64,000 nucleotides of DNA from CAYOXM01 sp964407925 (GTDB lineage Bacteria > Patescibacteriota > Patescibacteriia > SG8-24). The position numbers and the translations under genes were made by a program. Numbering within the stretch: the stretch's first letter is position 1; the number at the start of each line of letters is the position of its first letter. The stretch is taken from the NCBI GenBank assembly GCA_964407925.1, contig CAYOXM010000005.1, positions 8,454 to 72,453 on the forward strand, given 5' to 3'. A model generated the notes under the pieces. It ran no database searches. It saw only the letters and a list, made by a program, of their open reading frames with translations, and was not told the origin of the DNA. Positions 63,122 through 64,000 of this stretch are shown here, piece by piece.

Positions 63122-64000
63122 TTAGGCGTGGGAGGGGGTCGGGTTGAGGGTGCCGGACGGCGTTTCGGGGCCGGTCTCGGCCGGACCGTGCGGATGTTCC
63201 GCGAAGAGCGCCTCGAACTGGTCCTTTTCGAGCGTTTCCTTCGCGAGGAGGGCGTCGGCGATCGTATCGAGCTCCTTGCGGCGCTCCGTGATGACGCCGC
63301 GGGCCACTTCCATGGCGTTCGTCAGCAGCGAGGAGATTTCCTGGTCGATCATCTCGGCGACCTTCTCGCTGTAGTCGCGTTCGTGGTGGATCTCCTTGCC
63401 GAGGAACACCATTTCTTCCTTTTCGCCGTACGTGCGCGGTCCGAGCTTTTCGGACATGCCGTAGTCGGTGATGAGCCGGCGGGCGAGCCGCGTCGCGTGG
63501 CGGAGGTCGCTCGACGCGCCGGTCGTCAGGTTTTCCTTTCCGAAGATTTCCGATTCCGCGACGTAGCCGCCGAGCGAGACCGCGAGGTCGTCGAGGAACT
63601 CCGTCTTCCGTTGCATGCGCCGGTCCTCGTTCGGGAGCTTCAGCGTGTAGCCGGCCGCGGAACCGCGCGAGATGATGGACACCTTGTGCACGGGATCGGC
63701 GTTCGGGAGCGTGTGCGCGACGAGCGCGTGGCCGGCTTCATGGTACGCCGTGACCTTGCGTTCGGCCTCGGAGAGGATGTGGCTCTTGCGTTCGGGGCCG
63801 AGGAGCACCTTCTCGATGCTCTCGAGGAGCTCGTCCATGCCGACTTTCTTCTTGTTGCGCCGCGCGGCGAGGATCGCGCCCTCGTTGATGAGGTTCGCGA
63901 GGTCCGCGCCCGAGAAGCCCGGCGTGCGCTGGGCGCTGAGGCGGATGTTCACGCCGTCCTCGAGGATCTCGCATACGGCCGGGATGGCTGTAGCTACACC
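63122..64000 (-). CDS. ftsH: FtsH membrane-bound AAA+ metalloprotease, C-terminal part (runs off the window)
   Basis: FtsH degrades membrane and regulatory proteins. The visible part begins in the AAA+ lid (LSAQRTPGFSGADLANLINEGAILAARR). It contains the zinc site TAYHEAGHALVAH, SIISRGSAAGYTLKLPNEDR and SEIFGKENLTTGASSDLRHATRLA, which brings the third metal ligand. It ends in a Pro/Thr-rich tail. The N-terminal membrane region and Walker boxes lie beyond base 64000. The codons between 63950 and 64000 (GVATAIPAVCEILEDG) do not match the usual arginine-finger region, so the reading there is uncertain. Confidence 0.93.
   Translation of the reverse strand, partial: GVATAIPAVCEILEDGVNIRLSAQRTPGFSGADLANLINEGAILAARRNKKKVGMDELLESIEKVLLGPERKSHILSEAERKVTAYHEAGHALVAHTLPNADPVHKVSIISRGSAAGYTLKLPNEDRRMQRKTEFLDDLAVSLGGYVAESEIFGKENLTTGASSDLRHATRLARRLITDYGMSEKLGPRTYGEKEEMVFLGKEIHHERDYSEKVAEMIDQEISSLLTNAMEVARGVITERRKELDTIADALLAKETLEKDQFEALFAEHPHGPAETGPETPSGTLNPTPSHA

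Overview
The window is GC-rich, tightly packed bacterial chromosome with two 100-N scaffold gaps (12032-12131 and 20950-21049). The gene set suggests a member of the Patescibacteria / Candidate Phyla Radiation, probably a Parcubacteria-like lineage. The pointers are an unusually short SMC protein, a YoaR/VanW-type wall protein, a PilB-type pilus ATPase, the SWY-DFS/NVTYRPG wall domain fused to a phosphodiester glycosidase, several small lipoproteins of Patescibacteria type, and very few biosynthetic genes. I cannot place it to phylum from sequence alone. Most genes are single transcription units: a sigma70-like promoter (TTGACA-like, 16-18 nt, TAnnnT, often preceded by TGC), a Shine-Dalgarno or an almost leaderless start, and a strong GC hairpin with a T-run.

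Layout. 1-12 kb: end of an unknown gene, smc, a trypsin-like protease pair (one catalytically broken, one intact lipoprotein), a DHH phosphoesterase, two paralogous lipoproteins, clpP, a histidine phosphatase, a ZnT9-like cation transporter and two unknown genes. A tRNA-like RNA sits upstream of one of these, and a Cys-rich gene is cut by the first gap. 12-24 kb: a second cation (zinc-type) transporter, VanW protein, Hsp20, two unknowns, a histidine kinase with a receiver-only response regulator, the second gap, a 426-aa unknown, a stomatin/SPFH protein and an autoregulated TrmB-type regulator. 24-32 kb: a DsbD/thioredoxin membrane protein, a lipoprotein, and a five-gene operon coding for two coiled-coil proteins, a membrane-anchored protein ending in an OmpA peptidoglycan-binding domain, and an ABC permease and ATPase. 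32-47 kb: mostly monocistronic metabolic genes (Gfo/Idh oxidoreductase, NadA, Nudix, HDAC-fold deacetylase, GDPD, M29-like aminopeptidase, malate:quinone-oxidoreductase-like flavoprotein), plus a wall glycosidase, a three-gene cluster around a 577-aa unknown, and an unannotated 54-aa secreted peptide. 47-64 kb: an MFS exporter, an alkyltransferase-like protein, a DUF4173/DUF1801/VOC operon, tRNA-Glu, a lysine dehydrogenase-like enzyme, a CoaD-CoaE fusion, tsaD-tsaE, a lytic transglycosylase, a GHKL-ATPase/HExxH protein preceded by a leader peptide, pilB, a polytopic membrane protein and the C-terminal part of ftsH.

How it fits together. Cofactor salvage is represented by CoaD-CoaE and NadA with a Nudix enzyme. 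tRNA t6A modification is represented by TsaD/TsaE, and envelope maintenance by VanW, the phosphodiester glycosidase, the transglycosylase, OmpA-domain anchoring and SPFH. Protein quality control is covered by ClpP, FtsH, Hsp20 and the trypsin-like protease. The best candidates for undescribed biology are the OmpA-tethered ABC system (26.9-32.2 kb), the GHKL/HExxH gene with its coupled uORF (58.2-59.9 kb), the tRNA-like leader (11.7 kb), and a set of elaborately base-paired intergenic elements. Two of those elements (12.3 and 23.4 kb) share the same stem modules.
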